Positions 58,553-64,000 of a stretch of 64,000 nucleotides of DNA are shown here, in pieces. The notes below the pieces were generated by a model. The model was not told where the DNA came from and searched no databases. It saw only the letters and a list, made by a program, of their open reading frames with translations. This DNA comes from Panonychus citri (Eukaryota > Arthropoda > Arachnida > Trombidiformes > Tetranychidae), in NCBI RefSeq assembly GCF_014898815.1, contig NW_026515516.1, positions 930,001 through 994,000 of the forward strand. The letters are read 5' to 3'. Within the stretch, counting starts at the first letter, position 1, and the number at the start of each line of letters is the position of its first letter. The position numbers and the translations under genes were made by a program.

Positions 58553-61500
58553 TTAAGATGTTGAATTGGGTGGTAAACGATAACGAACATAGGGAACTTC
58601 AACATCTTCTCCAGATTCATCATTACAGCAAATTTCAAATACTAAGGCTTTTACATGGGACTCGATCTTCTTCTTTGAAACTTTTTTAACAACTTCAACC
58701 AAACTGTAATATGAGGAAAAGAAAAAAGTGAAAATATGTTAGAATTTGCAATACAATTTAAATTACTACTTGAATTACTCACTTCATAGCAAGTCGCTCT
58801 TCTCTCTTTGCTGCCGTCATAAAGAATGAATAAAGCATACAGACTCCTTGCGACAACATAGTTATCTCCAACTTATGCTTATTCTGAAAATTAGAATAGA
58901 TTAAAATTAGAAAAATTATCAAATACTCTTTTCGTTATAACCAAATTTACCTTGAAATAATCTAAGAACTCTTTGAGGGTCATTTCTCCTTCCACCTCAA
59001 ATCGATCCCAAAGACTAAATTCAGTATCGTAATACTTTTGCTTTTGAACCGGTACAGGCTCAGAGAAACCGGTAAAGGGTTGAGCCAAATTAATGAAACC
59101 ATTTTTATAAAAGTCAAGCTTTTCATGGCCTTGTTTCAACTGTAAAATGTAAAGAAAACATGATAAAATTAGGATTAGTTGTGAAAATCAGAGAAATTAA
59201 TGAGACTTGATTAAAATAAGCAACTAATAATTACCTTAATCAATTCTAAACATGCTAATCCAGCAACTACGGCAGTGGTGGTTGCAATGGCTGGAATAAT
59301 TCTTCCGGCAATTAATTTACTCTTATGACGATCTGCGGGAGCAATGTCATAATTTTCTGCCCTTAGGTTAGATGTGGCCACAATAAAGTCCATGTGGAAG
59401 TTTTCATCGTCATCTTTTTCAAAATCTAAGGGATTAATTTTGACACCACTTAGGTCAGTTGGACCGGGAAGATCTCTTTGTATTTGATTTAATCTATCTT
59501 TGTCTAACGGGCCATTATCATTTTGAGCTTCAGCATCGGTAACAGCAATTTTAACACCAGATCTGGGAACAAATTCAGGTACATGGATTTGCTTGACAAT
59601 CTCAATGATTCGAGATCGATTTCGTGTTTGAGGCAGATTATACATATATGCTCTAAGATTTGCAGCAGCAACATAATCGATATGAGTCTCATTGTTTGGG
59701 TCAAATTTGAGAGGATGGGGACATCGTTTAGGACCAGACCAAAATGGTGCACCGGAACTTGTTGATTGGTCAGGAGGGAAGTTGAATAATAGTTGTTTAA
59801 TTTGATTGACAAAATTTTGTTCAAAATGATGACGTGCCCAAGCAACACAGTCTTCAAAGGATCGAGGTCTCTCTTCAATCAACACGCGTTTAATTGATTC
59901 AATAACATCCATTGTTTTACCTGGTTTATCAAAAAATTTAGAATCACTAAAGAGAGAGAAAGAGAAAAAAGAGAAATACAATTAAAGTAAATTAAAATGC
60001 CAAAGTAAAAGTGAATGAAAGGTGTGAAGATCAAGAGATATAAGTTAAAATTGGATGATAGCTTTTGATGATTGATGTGATAATAGTTTAGCTGAAAGGA
60101 AAAATATCCAAGAAATGATAAAAATAAGGCTCGAGGTAACGAAAAATCTTTGACAGGATGAGAGAGTGAGAAAATCAAGCAAGTTAAAAGGTTAAATCTA
60201 TAAAAGATTAATCCATTTTCTGATGATCAACCAAGAGATTGATTGAAGAGAAGAAAATAGTTTTATGCAGAACAAAGAAAAAAGAGTAAAAATCTACAAT
60301 AGAAATCATGAGAAGAATATTAATGGTTAACCTGTTTACTCTAAAGAAAATATTTTCGATTCACAAAGAGAAGAAACAAAAAATAAAATAAAAAGGAAAA
60401 TAAAAGTCAATCTGATTTGTTTCATTCTCTATGAAGAAATAAAAACTTGCCAATTATTGTAAATTTTGTCAACTAAATCGAGAAGAAGCAAAAAAAACTT
60501 CAAGATTGACTGATACACAGTTTTCATGTGAGAAACTTACGTGAGATATTGTTTCGCATTTTCAGCATCTTGTTTGAAAAGTCCTTCAAACTCATCACGG
60601 GCCCATTGAAGTGTGTGTTCAATAGCATTGGGGAAATTTTTAAGAGTACAAATTGGTATTGACTTTTCAGCAGGATCTTGCGAGGATGAGTAAGCTTCCG
60701 TCATGAAGGGTATGACAACTTGTACATTACCAGCGGTTCCTAGGGTTCCAGCGTCGATAAGTGGCTTACGATAATAGACACACCTTCGATCCATGTAAAT
60801 ACGAGCTTCAACGTTGTCTAAAGCATTTAGAACTCCATCTAAATTTTCATAAAACTCGTCACTGTAAACCTTTTCGGTTTCAGGGCAAACACGATTTTGA
60901 TGAGGTAAAATGTTGATCTGAGGGTTCATTACTTTAACTGCTTTAGCTGCAACCTCTGATTTCATTGAGCCAACATCATGAGGTCGGAAAAGGAATTGAC
61001 GATTAAGGTTAGATTTTTCAATTATATCCATGTCAGTGACAAATAGTTTACCCTCTTTACCACATGCGATACCCATCATTGCGAAATTTTTCAAATATTC
61101 ACAACCAATAGCACCTGAACCAACAATAAAGTAACGTAAATTTCCTAAATGCTCTTGGAATTTTTGTCCAAAAACAGCAATTTGACCATCATACCGACAA
61201 TTTAAGGGTTGAGCGTCTTTCTCTTCAACACCATCAACAGGTAAACATTCCAAGGCATCAAAATAATACCATTGTTGGAGTGGAGTAAATTTTCCACTAC
61301 ATGCTTTCATTACTTCTTGAGCAACAAAACCACCTAAAAAGCAAGAAACTGGACCAACATTTCCTTTGGCGAGGTAACTAAACTTTGAGACAAGGTCAAC
61401 ATCAACATCCATTTCAAGATTGTGTTTGGTTATAAATTTACGAGCAAGTTCAACCAAAGAATCGGCATCAGTTTTATTCCAAGAAGAGGGATAACGTCCA

Positions 61501-63113
61501 TTTAACCGGACAAATTTATCTAAAACTTGGAAGGCTACATGTAACATTTGGGGACGTTCCATCTTGGCAAAATCTGAAATAAGACATTCAGGCTTTTTCC
61601 GAGATTCTCTGAAAGATTTCTGGAAAACAAAAAGAAAAGAGAATGTCAATCAAATAAAATAAGAATAAGTCAACAAGAGACTAGAACTTTCTCTCTTTTT
61701 TTCCAATATAGAAAAAGGTTATTGATATTTTTAGATACTTACAAAATTGAAGGTAGTGGGAATTTTTACTTGGGTAGCAACACCTCCTCTAACATATTGA
61801 CTCAAATTTCGAGTGTCACCAATGCTAAAGGTGTAACTTCCGAGTACTTTGACTTTACGAGTTGTTCCATTTAATTCTGTCATACCTTGAACTTCAGAGA
61901 AAATGATTGTATCACCATCTTGCAAATCGTGTCTTGATTCATCTAAACAAGTGACAACACCTTCCTCATCATTGGTGATTCCTGCGATCATAACAGAGAC
62001 CGGCTCAAGACCATTAACATCGACAACTTCAAAGGTCTCACCAAAATCACAGAATATTTGTCTAGATGAAAGATAAGTAGGATGATGAAATTTGAAAAGA
62101 TTATTATTTTCATAAGATTGATGACCTGGTAGAAAATTAAGACATTTATAAGGGGAAAAAAAGAGAAAAGATTTAAATAAAACCACCTACCCAAATAATC
62201 CTTTCGCTGAGGCAATAATGATCGGAATATTGTTAGAATGAGTAAAGTCAGCGATGGCTTTTTGCTCTTTTAATGAGGATTCTGTCAATACAATCACTTT
62301 AAATTGCTTCAAAAATTCTGGTTCCAATTTATTAGTGTATGCAGATACTGGGACATAATTATTGAGCTCGGCAAGTCGGCCAACACAAGCTTCCGCTCGG
62401 TTTTTTCCAACGTCAGCTTCCGTCAAGTAGAACTATTAATAAGTGAGAGAAAAAGAGTTAAAATTAAAGATTAATCAAGCAAATAATTTACTCTATTCAT
62501 TTTGAGAGAAAAGGAAACTCAGAAAACATGGTAACAGAGTTAGAAAAAAAGAGAGAGATAGATAGAGAATGAGAGAGAAAGATAAAAGTTGATAGACTAC
62601 CCAAGAAAATGGGTATTCTAACCCATTCTTTTTCTGGTTGATTCCATTTTCTTTTTAATAATAAAATTGAAAGAAAATTGTTTACTAAACGGAAATGGCT
62701 ATCACGTCACTTACCTGGCTTGAAAGATCAGCAATTGAGCAAAGTTGATCATCATGAATAGTAACAGACTTGACACCAGCTAGAATAATATTCTTAGCTG
62801 CTTCAACGCCAAGACCATTCATACCAGAGATCAATACATCAGAATAAGCCATTTTTCTCATAGCTTCATGTCCAAGAACATAAAGTTGCCTCGAGTAAAG
62901 GCTTTCATCGATATCACCACCATTCTTGGCAGCCGAAGAACCGTTAGTAACCATGGTTCGTGTCGGCGTTGAATTGTTGGAATCAGAAATAGGTTTATTA
63001 TTTTTCTCCTGAGAATCTACTTCAGACGGATTATGGGCAGTCTTGATTTTCTTTTTCAAAGGACTTGGTTGAGCTTCACTTCCTATTTCAACTGCAGAGC
63101 TTTCACTTGACAT
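58553..63113 (-). CDS. Uba1: Ubiquitin-activating enzyme E1
   Basis: Eight exons (63113-62715, 62432-62191, 62061-61743, 61619-60541, 59946-59235, 59139-58951, 58883-58783 and 58703-58553) join in consistent phases to give 1063 residues, close to the usual length of about 1058. It activates ubiquitin with ATP and passes it to E2 enzymes in cytoplasm and nucleus. Visible parts: inactive adenylation half (SRQLYVLGHEAMRKM, GMNGLGVEAAKN), active adenylation half with nucleotide loop GSGAIGCEYLKNFA (about 487-500), catalytic Cys in SIPICTLKNFPNA (C644), and the C-terminal ubiquitin-fold domain ending GEDVEVPYVRY. The N terminus has a basic stretch (PLKKKIK) that may be a nuclear signal. A TTTCAG acceptor directly precedes the ATG, so a non-coding first exon is likely. 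Confidence 0.96.
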
Positions 63114-64000
63114 CTGAAACCAGATCTGTAAAATTTAGTTGGAAACAATGTTGTAAAATATTTGTTGAGAGAGAGAAAAAAATTAAAGAAAAGGATTGGA
63201 AGAGAAAAAAATTAAGGTATCAGAAAGAGAGAGAGAAAAAAGAGAAAGAGAGAGTTGAAGAAAAGGATAGAGAGATAAATGGAAGTATGGAAAGAAGAGA
63301 AAGAAAATGAATAGATACAATTGGTGAAAGATCTCAAAGGATTGACACAATTAAACAGTTAATTCTAAAATCAATTGACTAATTATAACTGAAGAATAAT
63401 TTTAATTACAGAATCAATTATCAACCATGAGTGTGGAAAAAAATGAGAGAGTGAACACACAAAGAAAGAGATTACATAATGTGAGCTTAGACAGAGAAAA
63501 AGAAAGGGAAAGACGGTTTGGATTCGCAGTGACCTCTGGTTGTAGCGCTCAACTTGTTTTCTTTTAAATTTTTTCTTCTTCTATTCTCTGGATTTAATTG
63601 TTTATAGTCAATCAAAATGGAGGAAATTGATTACATTGACAATTTATGCTTTTGTGATTGAACAATTGAAATTCTAAGTTCTAACAAGTAGAATTGTTTT
63701 TATTCCTAGTCATTTAAAATTTTCTAATCTCTCTCTCTCTCTCTTTGTTTAATGTTTGTCAATGTTTAATAAACAATTTTAAATTCTCAATCTTTGGACT
63801 TTAACAAATAATAATGAGAATTAGATTTGAGGCTACAAGTTTTGAAAGATTGTTAGAAAATAGAATTTTACACCCAAGAAGAATTTTAAAGAGAAGAATA
63901 TTTACAATTTTTATGTAAAATCCCTTTGATAGAATTTTTGTGACTTTTAGAGAGAGAGAGAGAGAAAAAAAAAGAGAAAAGATTGACAAACCATCAGTAA
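63114..64000. other. Upstream region of the E1 gene
   Basis: This likely holds the E1 non-coding first exon and promoter. GA-rich stretches (63165-63310) and (TC)n at about 63728-63743 are present. Short open frames here, including a 14-codon ATG frame near 63618 on the plus strand, are not convincing. Confidence 0.5.

Noticed and set aside
1..64000. CRISPR arrays, bacterial operons, phage or integrated viral genes
   Set aside because: No regularly spaced direct repeats, no prokaryote-like gene packing, and no viral structural or replication gene was recognised; the genes present are spliced animal genes.

Overview
This window looks like nuclear DNA of an arthropod, most likely a mite near the spider mites (Tetranychidae). 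The evidence is small GT-AG introns, strongly AT-rich spacers with (GA)n and (GAT)n microsatellites, an intronless ABCH-type transporter (a class known from arthropods and a few other animals), an expanded cathepsin L array as is known in plant-feeding spider mites, and a short run of the arthropod telomere unit TTAGG. The genus is an inference; no database was searched. All exon joins were placed by hand from splice signals, reading phase and family conservation.

Layout. 1-4 kb: one single-exon ABCH transporter (+). 4-22.9 kb: about 19 kb of AT-rich, microsatellite-packed sequence with no gene I can defend, only a few exon-like snippets and hairpins. 23-24.6 kb: a RhoGAP-domain protein (+), tail to tail with a two-exon class B (secretin/Methuselah-like) GPCR (-) at 25.3-29.7 kb. 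32.4-34.8 kb: a three-exon focal adhesion kinase (-) that begins just before its autophosphorylation site and lacks a FERM domain in this window. 36.5-58.3 kb: eight intact cathepsin L-like cysteine protease genes, all on +, interrupted by a small six-exon single-pass membrane protein gene (-) at 46.1-48.3 kb and by a zone of duplicated debris at 48.5-51 kb. 58.5-63.1 kb: an eight-exon ubiquitin-activating enzyme E1 (-).

The protease array is the centre of interest. All eight genes share a secretory signal exon, a propeptide exon of exactly 153 nt, and intron phases 0, 0, 2; one gene has lost the third intron. Seven keep the Cys-His-Asn triad. The third has an intact 329-residue frame but Ser, Tyr and His at the three catalytic positions, so it should be a dead, propeptide-bearing pseudoprotease. 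Its upstream region also carries a foldback mobile element whose empty site is visible in the neighbouring paralogue. Two neighbours (genes 6 and 7) are nearly identical in promoter and propeptide exons but clearly diverged in the mature enzyme. A stray copy of gene 4's last exon differs from its source only at two synonymous sites.

The debris zone at 48.5-51 kb holds a copy of cathepsin spacer DNA, a relic first exon in which the start codon and signal region are replaced by TTAGG repeats, two unrelated coding-like fragments on opposite strands, and the stray exon. It reads as a repair or duplication scar inside a recently expanding tandem family.
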